A stretch of 64,000 nucleotides of DNA, from positions 62,001 through 126,000 of the forward strand of contig CP133159.1 of NCBI GenBank assembly GCA_030913385.1. Reading direction: 5' to 3'. Shown piece after piece: positions 14,518 to 23,700 of the stretch (the stretch's first letter is position 1; the number at the start of each line of letters is the position of its first letter). The notes beneath the pieces were generated by a model. It was given only the letters and a program-made list of their open reading frames with translations, was not told the DNA's origin and did no database searches. The stretch is from Cytophagaceae bacterium ABcell3. GTDB taxonomy: Bacteria > Bacteroidota > Bacteroidia > Cytophagales > Cytophagaceae. Both the position numbers and the translations under genes were made by a program.

Positions 14518-15534
14518 CTAAGTTTTAGGGGTGCTGACCTGGGTAATTCCTTTTTTTATCATTCTAAAATTAAGCAGCGCCTTCTTTTTGGACTTCTTTA
14601 ACTGCTGCCTTTCAACTACAAATCCTTTTTTTTCAAAAAAACCCTTTGCTGTTATGCTTACATCTGAATAAATTAAGTCATTGTTTTGTTCAATGGCTTT
14701 TTTCTCAATTTCTGCCAATAGGGCACTTGCTACGCCTTGTCCTTGGGTGTCCTTGTCAACAAACATAAAATCCAGGTATCCATCTTTTGCCAGTGAACTA
14801 AAGCCCACCATATGGTTTTTGATCTCTGCGACCACAAAATACTGTTCTTGCATTTTTTCCAACCACTTATCGGTGTCAGCTTTCCATGATGACCAATCGT
14901 CCACCTCTTCTTGGGAATAATCTCTTATGTTAATATTTTGAATCGTATCATAAAACAATTGCGTTATTCCTCCGACATCGGAGGCATTCGCCCGTCTTAC
15001 CAATAGATCACCAGTATCGTACTTTAACAGTTCTAAATACGGGTCACCTTCCAAACCAAGCAATTGAGCAAAAGCAGGTTCTGTCTTAACTCCTTGTTTC
15101 TTCAATTCTACAATCTGATTTTTAAACTCCGTCCCTTTTTCCTGCAAAATCCGCCTTTCAATTAACATATGTCGAAAAGAATTTTGTTTATCAGTCGGAA
15201 CATTTTGCCCAAATATTTCTATCGCTTGACCTTCATAAGAAAAACTGGCAATGGTGGACTTTATCCCATAATGGGTATTTGTCCATATCTTAAAATCAGG
15301 ATATTGATCAAATGCCTCAGCCAAATCCTTAGTAAAGGCAATATGGTCTTTGCACTCACAACTTATGTCTAAGTCACTATCAGGTAAGCCAATCCCAAGC
15401 GGTATTGTTCCAGTCAAAATCGGGCTGTACTTTTTCAAGCAATCAAACACCCCAAGTTCTTGCAATACAAAATATGCGTCCCTCTGGCGTTTATTTCCTG
15501 ATTTCAGATAATCAATATTTTTGAAATCAATCAT
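14518..15534 (-). CDS. DUF4269-GNAT acetyltransferase fusion
   Basis: This 338-residue protein has two domains. Residues 1 to about 175 match DUF4269: N-I-D-Y-L-K-x-G-N-x-R-Q-R-D-A-Y, then G-T-I-P-L-G-I and D-S-D-L-D-I-S-C-E, a nucleotidyltransferase-like G-(S/T)...DxD pattern. From about 178 to 330 is a GNAT acetyltransferase domain, with strand F-M-F-V-D-K followed by the acetyl-CoA loop Q-G-Q-G-V-A-S and a C-terminal F-F-E-K-K-G-F. The substrate is unknown. Both halves have intact motifs, and there is no internal stop or start to suggest two genes. The DUF4269 half hints at nucleotide or antibiotic modification, but this is inference. Confidence 0.85.
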   Translation of the reverse strand: MIDFKNIDYLKSGNKRQRDAYFVLQELGVFDCLKKYSPILTGTIPLGIGLPDSDLDISCECKDHIAFTKDLAEAFDQYPDFKIWTNTHYGIKSTIASFSYEGQAIEIFGQNVPTDKQNSFRHMLIERRILQEKGTEFKNQIVELKKQGVKTEPAFAQLLGLEGDPYLELLKYDTGDLLVRRANASDVGGITQLFYDTIQNINIRDYSQEEVDDWSSWKADTDKWLEKMQEQYFVVAEIKNHMVGFSSLAKDGYLDFMFVDKDTQGQGVASALLAEIEKKAIEQNNDLIYSDVSITAKGFFEKKGFVVERQQLKKSKKKALLNFRMIKKGITQVSTPKT

Positions 15535-15926
15535 ATCGTTTCTTTATCTGCTGTTTGTACTTTTCTTCTAATCCACGGAATGGTTTAGGACTTTGCGTTT
15601 GGGCGGGTTATGTAACAAAAAACCCAAGTTTACCCGTAACTTGCGTGAAGCAAAACCCGTTGTAGCCATAGGCATTTTCATATACCCAAAGTTATCAGGT
15701 GTTTTACTTTGTAGTATACTAATGATGCTTTAATGCACCTTTTCAATTCAATTACAGGGACGTTTTTATTAAACTGAAACACAATGGCCATATTCCCTTC
15801 ATATTGAGAAATATTCAAAATCCGAATAATGTTCTGACATCGGAGTTTCTTCATCTGGGCTACTACGTATATCTACATTTCAATTATACAGAGAGGGTAA
15901 ATAAACATTGCCAGACGGACTCCTTT

Positions 15927-16047
15927 TATCTACACAAAACACAGTTTCAACCACACAATTATACTAAAGAAAGTTTAAAAAAGGGACTCTCCAAGTATTT
16001 TTGGGTAATTAGATATTCGTGGTAGTGAGGTTTTGGAGAAACGGTAG
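15927..16047 (+). repeat. Direct repeat flanking the HNH module, left copy
   Basis: Matches 17699-17820 in the same orientation. Shared blocks include AGTTTCAACC, TTATACTAA, TAAAAAAG, AAGTATTTT and GTGAG. Between the copies are the frameshifted lipoprotein and the HNH nuclease. Confidence 0.6.
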
Positions 16048-16104
16048 TAGGTTTTGGTAGCGACAGGATACTTTTAACACTGCAGTTTAATTTAATAATA
16101 AGTT

Positions 16105-16128
16105 GCTATAGCTGGAAGCTACAGTAAG
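16105..16128 (+). repeat. GTAGCT small stem-loop repeat, copy 3
   Basis: GCTATAGCTGGAAGCTACAG followed by TAAG is a slightly decayed copy of the stem-loop at 2341-2360 and 10718-10736. Confidence 0.5.
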
Positions 16129-16258
16129 CATATAGAGGTGATAAGGATCATATAGGGTGATAAAAATTGACGAACTAAGAGGTTTTTATATTACTTCTTG
16201 CTTTTGATAAGTTCTTAACTTTCGCATACCAAGACACAAATTCTTGGAAACAAAATTG

Positions 16259-16761
16259 TTATCTCTTTTCTTTTTTTCCAATTATACACGAAAAATTACC
16301 TCGAATTGGTAGGTTAAGTTTTTTAATATCTTTTAAATATTCAACTATACTTATTCCTTTAAAAACCAGTTCTCCGACAATTGTGTCACCGACAGAAAAA
16401 TCAGACAGGTTTAGTTTTAATTCTTGCTTAATAGGATATGCGGTAAACCTTTCCGGTTCAATGTCCCCGGCGTGGTTGTAAATTGCATAAAAATTTGAGT
16501 CTCCAACGCTTATATTAATAGATTCATTAACAAATACACCATCATAATTTATAGAAATAGATAGCACTCCATTTTCCAGATCACAATCACATAGCCCTTC
16601 GTATGCTTTATCATTAACTTCATATTCAGCAACTCCGGGCTCCTGAATGTTACCCATCTTGAAATGTGGCAAAAAATCAACTTTTGTGTTTACTCCTCCA
16701 GTTTCTGGAAACTCTCACAAGAAATAAATAAAATTAGAAATATTATATAGCTGTTTTTCAT
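16259..16761 (-). pseudogene. Lipoprotein gene broken by a frameshift
   Basis: The open frame from ATG 16672 encodes 137 residues without a signal. Immediately upstream on the same strand, ATG 16761 begins M-K-N-S-Y-I-I-F-L-I-L-F-I-S-C-E, a lipoprotein signal with lipobox F-I-S-C, which stops after 23 codons in another frame. In the 16672 frame the reading continues upstream as F-P-E-T-G-G-V-N-T-K-V-D-F. Restoring one missing base between the two parts, near 16710, gives a single lipoprotein of about 167 residues. The mature domain is beta-rich and not recognised. It lies beside the HNH nuclease gene on the same strand. Confidence 0.65.
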
Positions 16762-16872
16762 TATTGCCCTCAATTTAAAATAGCAAGGAAACTGCCTCTT
16801 AAAACAGCAACTATACCACGAATTAACTTTCCGATACTACTAACCCCGCTGCTATTCTTTATACAGTGTTGG

Positions 16873-17625
16873 CTACTGGTGATCAAAGTTATTCGAGATT
16901 ATATCTTTTAATTCGTCAATTGAATATGGTGGTTCTTTTTTATGCAACATTGCATGGCAGTTGGGACAAACAGGTCTTAAATCTGTTATTGGATTAACTT
17001 CGTATTCCTCTCCGATATCCGCAACTTTTACCAAATGATGAACATGAATATAATCCTTTCCTATTTGTCCGTAAACGGACTCAAAATTGAAATCACATAC
17101 TTGACATGTTGAACCAAAATGTCTAATGCACATTAAACGAGCCTTACTATTCCGTTCATAGGCATTAACAGTTATAGATCTTTTTGCTCCTTCTGTAAGA
17201 ACAGAATCTCCATTACTTGAAATTTCTTCTGGCAATTGTTCTTCACCTGTAAGTTTAGTTATCTTTAGTGCCTGAACTAATTCATCCTTAATCTTCCAAA
17301 CAAATAAATTTCCCTCATTCCACCCATCAAAGAAAATATCCCACTTTCTTTCTGAACCATCTTCTCGAACACTGAATCTTACAGGAAATTTTTTCGCTAA
17401 CCTTTTACCCCATCTACCGATTTCTAAATTTAATGCACTTGAAGTATTTTTTCCCTTATTTCCCAAAATTAACCCAATTTGACTTGCAGGGATCTTATAT
17501 CCTTCAAAAGAATACATCGTCTGCAAAATTGCAATATTAGTATCGTTAGAAACTTCTTTATCAAGAAGTACATCAACCCATTGCTCAGTAGATAAAGTTG
17601 TTCCGATATGATAGTGTTCTCTCAT
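16873..17625 (-). CDS. HNH endonuclease, McrA-like
   Basis: In this 250-residue protein the C-terminal half (about 160-240) is an HNH nuclease: R-H-F-G-S-T-C-Q-V-C (C174, C177), I-H-V-H-H-L (H194, H196, H197), N-P-I-T-D-L (N211), and C-P-N-C-H (C220, C223, H224), so zinc ligands and catalytic residues are all present. The layout matches McrA-type nucleases and their relatives, which restrict modified phage DNA. The N-terminal part (1-130) is a separate domain with W-G-K-R-L-A-K-K, possibly for reading DNA. It is likely a stand-alone type IV restriction gene. It lies between the direct repeats 15927-16047 and 17699-17820. Confidence 0.8.
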   Translation of the reverse strand: MREHYHIGTTLSTEQWVDVLLDKEVSNDTNIAILQTMYSFEGYKIPASQIGLILGNKGKNTSSALNLEIGRWGKRLAKKFPVRFSVREDGSERKWDIFFDGWNEGNLFVWKIKDELVQALKITKLTGEEQLPEEISSNGDSVLTEGAKRSITVNAYERNSKARLMCIRHFGSTCQVCDFNFESVYGQIGKDYIHVHHLVKVADIGEEYEVNPITDLRPVCPNCHAMLHKKEPPYSIDELKDIISNNFDHQ

Positions 17626-17991
17626 TAAATTTACCCTGCTGTATGTTTTGCGTATATCCTACTTGCAGCGTGTCATATAAAAATAGACAAATACCCTCCG
17701 CTTATCTACTTAAAAACTAGTTTCAACCGCATATTATACTAACGAAAATCTAAAAAAGACCATTATACAAGTATTTTAGATGATTTGACAATACTGGTCG
17801 TGAGATTTAGAAAACCGGAAAAACCCATTGACTTTCTCATTTTTTTCAAAGGACAACACAAACAAACACCTGTTTATCTTTACTTTCCACTAAACCTACG
17901 TTGTACCGAAGGTTCAGTTGTGAAGCTAATAACAGGTAAACGAGAACTGGAGGCATTGCATCTTGAACAAACTAGGAATACCGGTTTAACT
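17626..17991. other. Intergenic region with right copy of direct repeat
   Basis: Positions 17699-17820 repeat 15927-16047. A 79-codon plus-strand frame (17785-18024) begins inside the repeat and runs into the next gene on the opposite strand; it has no ribosome site and is not called. Nothing else is seen. Confidence 0.5.
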
Positions 17992-18576
17992 TTAAAAGTG
18001 ATAACTCAACAACAAATTGTTTAATGGGACTATATTAAACTGTAGGATTTTAGGCACTGAGTAATAATCACGACCATTCCGTTCACTATCACTATAGCTT
18101 TCTCCATATTGATATGCCGCATATAAAGCAGTTTCAAAAGAAATACTGACCTTAGGGTGAAGGTGGTAAGTTAAACCAACTATTGGCTTAATGCCAGCAG
18201 TTAAAGTCCAACCAACCCATGAAGAGCTTTCAGATCCCTGAAAGAAGCGTCTAGTATCTAATACTATATCTGCTCCGTAGTAAAACCTCCACCTATTTTC
18301 AGAAATAAAGCGCTGGTAACCTAAGCTTGTCTTTACATTAAATTCTCTAGTACGACTCTTTGCGTGCGACTCCCGATTAAGCAACTCCCCTTGAAAATTT
18401 AGTGATGCCCTAAAGGCGCCTTTTTCCTGATGAAGTCTATACATGCCACCAGCCTGTTGTCCAAAGAATCCAGAAAAATTAAAACCTATTTCATGTTTTC
18501 CTTCAGAAAAATCCTGTGCAGAAGCAATGTTTAAACTCAATGCGAAAATAAACACAGCCAAAAACGATATTTTCAT
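17992..18576 (-). CDS. Outer-membrane beta-barrel protein
   Basis: This 194-residue protein has a signal peptide (cleavage after I-A-S-A near 20). The mature part alternates hydrophobic and polar residues in short strands and ends S-Y-H-F, the terminal aromatic signal of outer-membrane barrels. It is a paralogue of the gene at 18605-19234, with the same K-H-E-I-G-x-x-x-S-G-x-F-G start and the same W-x-F-Y-Y-G motif midway. The pair are tandem on one strand, 28 bases apart. No specific function is known; the size suits an eight- or ten-strand barrel. Confidence 0.75.
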   Translation of the reverse strand: MKISFLAVFIFALSLNIASAQDFSEGKHEIGFNFSGFFGQQAGGMYRLHQEKGAFRASLNFQGELLNRESHAKSRTREFNVKTSLGYQRFISENRWRFYYGADIVLDTRRFFQGSESSSWVGWTLTAGIKPIVGLTYHLHPKVSISFETALYAAYQYGESYSDSERNGRDYYSVPKILQFNIVPLNNLLLSYHF

Positions 18577-18604
18577 ACCTAGTAAGTTAAATAGTAGTAG
18601 TTAA

Positions 18605-19234
18605 TTAAAAGTGATAGCTGATCATCAACAGACTTACGGGTCTATAAAAGAAGCTTAAACCTCGTTCAGTAAAAGTTGGCAAAGGACGATTGATACCAGA
18701 TGAAAACTCATGCACCCTTGTTTTGCTTTCATTATAAATCCAGCTTATGTTAAGTGCAGTTTCTACCGACAAACTTACAGCTTCAGAAAAACTATAGCTC
18801 AAACCTACAAACGGCTGCAGTCCACCAGATAACCCATAGCCTCTATAATTTACTTCTCGACTTTCAGAAGGTGTCACATAACTATTTGACTGATACCCTA
18901 ACACCGCATCGGAACCATAGTAAAAGGCCCACTTATCAAATGGCCTGTTCCATTGATAGCCTAAAGCAAGGCTGGAACTAAAACTTTGCGAAGCATTGCC
19001 AGAAAGTCCTTCGTCAGTATTGGTCATAAATCGACCACCCAGGGACAATGAAACCCGAAACGCATTGTTCTCAGTGTGGTTCCTATAAAATAATTTACCG
19101 GTTCCTGCACCAAAAAGTCCAGAGACATCAAGCCCGATCTCATGTTTTCTGAAGGGTTCTTCTTGTGCAAATCCTGTATTAAGACCAGATAGGAGAAAGA
19201 GGACTACAACTCCTACATAAAAAACATTTTTCAT
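18605..19234 (-). CDS. Outer-membrane beta-barrel protein, paralogue of downstream gene
   Basis: From ATG 19234 this is a 209-residue secreted barrel: signal peptide ending G-F-A-Q, K-H-E-I-G-L-D-V-S-G-L-F-G-A-G, central W-A-F-Y-Y-G-S-D, and the terminal S-Y-H-F. The frame is open to 19246, but the ATG at 19234 places the Lys just before the hydrophobic core. It is transcribed ahead of its paralogue, apparently a tandem duplication followed by divergence. The function is unknown. Confidence 0.75.
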   Translation of the reverse strand: MKNVFYVGVVVLFLLSGLNTGFAQEEPFRKHEIGLDVSGLFGAGTGKLFYRNHTENNAFRVSLSLGGRFMTNTDEGLSGNASQSFSSSLALGYQWNRPFDKWAFYYGSDAVLGYQSNSYVTPSESREVNYRGYGLSGGLQPFVGLSYSFSEAVSLSVETALNISWIYNESKTRVHEFSSGINRPLPTFTERGLSFFYRPVSLLMISYHF

Positions 19235-19515
19235 AAAAAGAGACAAATTTTATAGGGCAAACATAACACTTTTTCATCCAAAAACACCAAAAAAGAAGCA
19301 ACTTTTTATCGATAGAAAGGCGTTTTAAGCAAACAAAAAAAACTACCGAACCTTTAATTATGAAGACCAATATCTTGAAAGGCAACAGAAAGCCTTGATG
19401 AATTTTCCTGAGTTTTACGCCCACGTTTTTCTTGAAGAGCCAAGGATTTTATATAATTTGACTTTCCCTTAAACTTCTATTGTAAGGAAAGTAAACCAGC
19501 TTAAAATTAAATCAA

Positions 19516-20478
19516 ATGAAACCAGTCATTGCGGCATTGCTGCTTCTACTATCTTTTACACACAAAGTAAGCGCGCAAGAAGAAGAACTATATAACATAC
19601 CACCCATTTGGAAACTAGGGGACAAGAAAAATGTAACAATAGAAGCCAACAACCAAGTCATAGTTAATGACTCTGTCATTTCCAATACCCGATCAAAACA
19701 AAAGTATATTATAGAGGTCATAGACACGTCTGGCCACTATAAGCTTTTATACAACTTCAATGCAGGCGAAACTGAGTTGGATTTCTCCTCTGAAATTTCT
19801 GAAATAGAAGAAATGCCAAACATGATCATTGAACTTGTTCACAATATTGAAAATCAAATAAAGGACATGAGCTACATTGTGAACATTAACAAAGAAACGG
19901 GGCTAGCATTTGGCATTGACAATGAGGGTGACCTGATAGCCCATATAAAGTCTGCTAGTAACAATTTCCTCCAAGACTATGCGTTCAAGATGAAAATACC
20001 TAAAGCTAAAGCAGATAGCCTTGAGTATAAGGTTGTCTCTTACCTTACAAAGGTAAAGCAAGGGCTTTTGGAAACCACCATAAATGAAGTAAATAGCATC
20101 TTGCAAGCTTATTCTTATAGTTTTCCTATCAACGATTCCATTTTTATTGAAACGGAAGTTTATGATGTTAACGCACTTGGTGGTTTTACAGGCTCTGATT
20201 TTCCAGCAATTATGATGATAGCCGCTGAATTAGTTGATGAAGAAAGGCCCCTTCTTATCAAAACCCAGCTTAACTATGACAAAGCTTTTTTTCTTGAACA
20301 AATAAAGGGAAAATAGGAAAGCTTAGAGCATATAACTGAAGACCAGCTAAACCTTATAGAAAGCGAAGAGGTGCTGATAGACTTGCAAACGTCATGGATC
20401 CTGAAACATACTACTAATGTACTGTTTGAAATTCCAAAAATGAAAACCATATTCAAACAAGTGGTAAGTTTTGATTAG
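19516..20478 (+). pseudogene. Secreted protein gene interrupted by an in-frame TAG
   Basis: The frame runs from ATG 19516 (signal peptide ending K-V-S-A-Q) to a final TAG at 20476-20478, broken only by a TAG at 20314-20316. The 266 residues before it form a soluble alpha/beta domain with no recognised family. The 53 codons after it continue in the same frame with similar composition (E-S-L-E-H-I-T-E-D-Q-L-N-L, then W-I-L-K-H-T-T-N-V-L-F-E), so the ancestral protein had about 320 residues. A single change from AAG, CAG or GAG to TAG explains this. Either the gene is recently broken or the TAG is a late natural stop with a conserved remnant. The function is unknown. Confidence 0.6.
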
Positions 20479-20807
20479 CAGCTAAAAATTCGGACCGCAC
20501 CGAAAATAAATTTACTATATTAGGGCCTGCTGAAAAAGTCACAAGTGTGCAAGCTACGCATGGCCTTATATGAAGACGTATTGGAATACTTCGAATGTAA
20601 GGCCATAAAATAGATTGTGTGCTTGTGGCTAGCCCAAAAAAAGTATTAGATTAAAAGATTCTCAATTTACTATGCACGGAAAAAAAAGAAATAACCGAAA
20701 AGCCCTTGCACCTATACCTTTTAATCTTTATATAAATATAAACAGATCAATATTTTGGGCGTTTTTCAGCGCGCCCTATATTAGCCCATGGACACTGAAC
20801 CAATAAA
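20479..20807. other. Intergenic region with 29-bp inverted-dispersed repeat
   Basis: Positions 20521-20549 (TAGGGCCTGCTGAAAAAGTC, continuing ACAAGTGTG) recur inverted at 29060-29088 with one mismatch. The motif resembles the ends of some insertion sequences (IS5/IS1182 type). No transposase is present. The rest shows no gene. Confidence 0.5.
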
Positions 20808-22829
20808 ATGCCTTTAGTTCAAAAGTATTCAGTCACTATTTTAATAGTAGTGTTAGGCCTGGTTTTTCACCTAAACTACATTGATGAATTTCCGGCACAC
20901 ATCCATGCATGGGCTCAGGCAGATAGATATGCCTTGGCGCTAGGCTTTTTGAACAATGGGTTTAATTTCTTTAAACCTGAAATGTTCATTATGAACCACC
21001 AATTTCCACATGATTGGGAGGTAGCTTACACAGAAAGTATTACCGCTGTTGATTTTCCTATACATGATTATCTTTCTGCTGTTTTAATGAAAACTACGGG
21101 CAATGACTCTCCGCTATTTTTTAGGAGCTATGTCCTTCTATACAGCTTTCTAGGTTTGTTTTTTCTTTTCAAGCTTTCTTATCTTATCACCAAAGACCAT
21201 TTAAAGTCTTTGTTTATTCTGATTTTTGCAGCCACCTCTCCTGTTTTTGTTTATTACCAAAGCAGCTTTTTGCCTTCTGTACCTTCTCTAGCAAATGCTA
21301 TCATAGGACTTTATCTCTATACCAAATACCTGATACACAAAAAAGAAAGTTACTTCGGGTTTGGAATCTTATTTCTGACACTGCCTGCTTTAAGCCGGAC
21401 TACCTTTATTATTCCTATTATTGCTATTCTTGGAGTTGAGTTTCTAAGATTTTTGAAAAAAGAAAATCAAGTTCTGCCGAAGGTTGTTCCTGTCACCTTA
21501 TCCTTTGCTTCAATTATAACATACTTTTTTTACAATAAATATCTCAGAGAAACCTACGGTTCGGCATTTCTAAACTATCTGCTCCCCCCTAGAGACTTTA
21601 ATCATGCTAAAGAGTTACTCGGAACAACTTTTCAGAACTGGGGAACGGAATATTTTTCTGTTTATCACTACCTCACGGTAGGCTTAATAACTATTGGGAT
21701 TTTAATCTTTTTCCTAAAGAAAAAAATAAGCTTTAGGGGTTTATCGTGGCTTTTACTGCTAAACGCCCTCATGTTTCTAGGCTGTATACTTTTTGCAGGC
21801 GCAATGCTACGGCAGTTTCCTGCTCACGACTACTACTTTCTAGATACATTTTTTCTACCAATATTGCTTTTCATAACCATACTACTTGCCATGCTGCCTA
21901 AGCCTGAAAAAAGGTATGCTAAGGTATTGGCAACTAGCATAATTATTTTTATCAGTTTACCTTTAATAGTAAACGCCTCGCAAAGCCAAAAGAAAAGAAG
22001 GGCAGAGGGATCCAGAACGTTAACAACCATTAAAAATTTTACCAATGCTGATAAGCTTCTGGACTCACTAAATATTGAAACTGACAAAAAGATTCTAATA
22101 CTAGATTCCGACACACCTAATACCCCGTTTATACTGATGAAACGAAAAGGGTTCTCAGTCCTAAACACCCGCCCTCACACGATTGAACAAGCCCTAAAAT
22201 GGGACTTTGATTATATAGTACTTCAAAATAAATTTTTCCTTAACGATGTATATCCTGTTTACCCAGAAATCCTTTCCCGTTTGGCTAAAAAAGGAGACAA
22301 TGGCTATATTTCTGTTTGCTCGCTAACAAGTTCTGAGCAAAAGCAAACCTTGTTTGACTTCTTTAACCTCAACAATACCTCTCCAGTCGTCCATGCTAAA
22401 ATGACCTTTGACAGTACAACTAAAGAAAGTTATTGGCGAAACATTAATACGACTGACAAAAAAGTGTTCTCTGGCACAAAAGCCGGCATTTTGAACCCAT
22501 CTGATCTTTATGGGGTAACTTTTAAGACATCAGATTTAGAAGAAATCATGAGCAGCCAGAGATATCTACATTTTTCATCCTACTTCTTTTTGGAAAATAT
22601 AGTCGATGCTGAACTCATTGTTTCTGTTGACCATAATGGGCAATCAATTTTTAGTGTAAGAAAAAGGATAGATGAAATGGTCAAGCAAAGTGGCCAATGG
22701 GAAAAAGGGAAGTTTTTAGCAAGATCGCCAGAAATAGAAAACTTGGATAACCATGAGCTTTCGGTTTATCTATACAACCCAAACCAAAATAGCCTGTATA
22801 TCGACGACTGGGAGATTAAAATTTTCTAA
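20808..22829 (+). CDS. Membrane glycosyltransferase, GT-C (PMT/ArnT-like)
   Basis: This 673-residue protein has about ten to eleven membrane helices in the first 400 residues and a soluble C-terminal part. The first extracytoplasmic loop has H-I-H-A-W-A-Q-A-D-R-Y-A, the acidic-residue motif of lipid-dependent GT-C transferases (the Asp is the likely catalytic base). The later helices are typical of GT39/ArnT-like proteins. It probably adds a sugar from a polyprenyl carrier to a cell-surface acceptor. The C-terminal 270 residues form a periplasmic domain, partly beta-sandwich-like. Its stop overlaps the stop of the opposite-strand gene by four bases. Confidence 0.8.
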   Translation: MPLVQKYSVTILIVVLGLVFHLNYIDEFPAHIHAWAQADRYALALGFLNNGFNFFKPEMFIMNHQFPHDWEVAYTESITAVDFPIHDYLSAVLMKTTGNDSPLFFRSYVLLYSFLGLFFLFKLSYLITKDHLKSLFILIFAATSPVFVYYQSSFLPSVPSLANAIIGLYLYTKYLIHKKESYFGFGILFLTLPALSRTTFIIPIIAILGVEFLRFLKKENQVLPKVVPVTLSFASIITYFFYNKYLRETYGSAFLNYLLPPRDFNHAKELLGTTFQNWGTEYFSVYHYLTVGLITIGILIFFLKKKISFRGLSWLLLLNALMFLGCILFAGAMLRQFPAHDYYFLDTFFLPILLFITILLAMLPKPEKRYAKVLATSIIIFISLPLIVNASQSQKKRRAEGSRTLTTIKNFTNADKLLDSLNIETDKKILILDSDTPNTPFILMKRKGFSVLNTRPHTIEQALKWDFDYIVLQNKFFLNDVYPVYPEILSRLAKKGDNGYISVCSLTSSEQKQTLFDFFNLNNTSPVVHAKMTFDSTTKESYWRNINTTDKKVFSGTKAGILNPSDLYGVTFKTSDLEEIMSSQRYLHFSSYFFLENIVDAELIVSVDHNGQSIFSVRKRIDEMVKQSGQWEKGKFLARSPEIENLDNHELSVYLYNPNQNSLYIDDWEIKIF

Positions 22830-23260
22830 GATTGCTGCGCAAGGGAAAGTAGCTGGCAAAATATCTCATTGGCTTTCGCCTCTAAACGCTTATTGTCAGT
22901 CATTCGTTTTGCTAAGGGAGCAACGCCCCCTTCTTTACTTATGACGACCAAAGAGTAAGCATCTTTTTTTATAAAAATTTGCCCCTGTTCCTCTGAAAGA
23001 CATAGCGTATATCCTCCAAACGTATAGCCATTTTCATGGCCTATCATTTTTTGTTCTTCTAGGTACAAATAGACCATTTCAAAATTTGCTTCAGAAAAGC
23101 AGGATGCTGTTTTGTTCATAGTATATAGTTTTACTTGGCCAGGATTTGCCCCAATCAAACTTTGAAAAAGAAAAATAAACGAAAACCCCAATATCCACCT
23201 TCCGACAACAAAGCAGAGCATATTACTATTCATTCTATTAAAAAAAGCATTGATGATCAT
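22826..23260 (-). CDS. Small secreted protein of unknown function
   Basis: This 144-residue protein has an N-terminal hydrophobic segment (about 15-38) that looks like a signal or anchor. The mature part has three Cys, an acidic centre and a Leu-rich end. Starts at 23260, 23233 and 23221 are all possible; the later ones give a more normal signal length. No family is recognised. It converges on the glycosyltransferase, with a four-base overlap at the stops. Confidence 0.55.
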   Translation of the reverse strand: MIINAFFNRMNSNMLCFVVGRWILGFSFIFLFQSLIGANPGQVKLYTMNKTASCFSEANFEMVYLYLEEQKMIGHENGYTFGGYTLCLSEEQGQIFIKKDAYSLVVISKEGGVAPLAKRMTDNKRLEAKANEIFCQLLSLAQQS

Positions 23261-23700
23261 AAAGCCTAAGACTTTGATTTATTATTCCATTTCGCGGATA
23301 TTTCAGAATTAGCACTAATGATATATAGCCGCTATTTTCGCCACTTCGGGGCTTGGTTCAATTAGCTAATCCATTTCTCAGGGCCACACCCCTGAGCTAT
23401 TTTATATCGCTCCGTTGGGGTTTATTGGTTTCAATAACTTACTAAACTATTGGCAAACCATCTTTTGCTCCTTATTGTAACAGGCAAAAGTACTAAACTA
23501 ATATAGCACCAACGGTGCGAAATAAATAACAATGGGCAATAGCCCATTGCAGCAAACAACAAACTGCTCCCAAGCCCTGGGGGCGAAATAGCTCATTTAA
23601 GCCGTAAACTTACTATCAATCAGCAGCAACAAACAAACTTCGATGTTACGCTATTATAAAACCTCTATGGATATTTTTAAATATTCACCTTCAAAACAAA
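23261..23700. other. Intergenic region with REP-like and direct repeats
   Basis: No gene is recognised. It holds GC-rich palindromic pieces (GGGCCACACCCCTGAG near 23380; CGCTCCGTTGGGG near 23409) and the left copy of a 120-bp direct repeat (23472-23594) with ATAGCACCAACGGTGCGAAA and a TGGGC/GCCCA hairpin, a type of element common in intergenic DNA of Bacteroidota. Confidence 0.5.
23472..23594 (+). repeat. 120-bp direct repeat, left copy
   Basis: Shares ATAGCACCAACGGTGCGAAA, an AAATAACAAT stretch, GCCCATTGCAGCAAA and GGGGCGAAATAGCT with 24151-24274 in the same order and orientation. The two copies enclose one lipoprotein gene. Confidence 0.75.

Larger units (their letters stand above)
15535..16258. 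other. 724 bp intergenic region with repeats
   Basis: No convincing gene is seen; the frame at 15804-16025 has no ribosome site or family and overlaps a repeat. It contains a 120-bp direct repeat (15927-16047, partner 17699-17820), a copy of the GTAGCT stem-loop (16105-16128), and a dyad GGGTTnnGTAACAAAAAACCC near 15605-15630. It looks like a junction region of accessory DNA. Confidence 0.5.

Noticed and set aside
15804-16025. 73-codon plus-strand frame
   Set aside because: Overlaps the 15927-16047 direct repeat, which in its other copy does not keep the frame open in the same way; no start signal.
17785-18024. 79-codon plus-strand frame
   Set aside because: Starts in the right copy of the direct repeat and runs antisense into the barrel gene.
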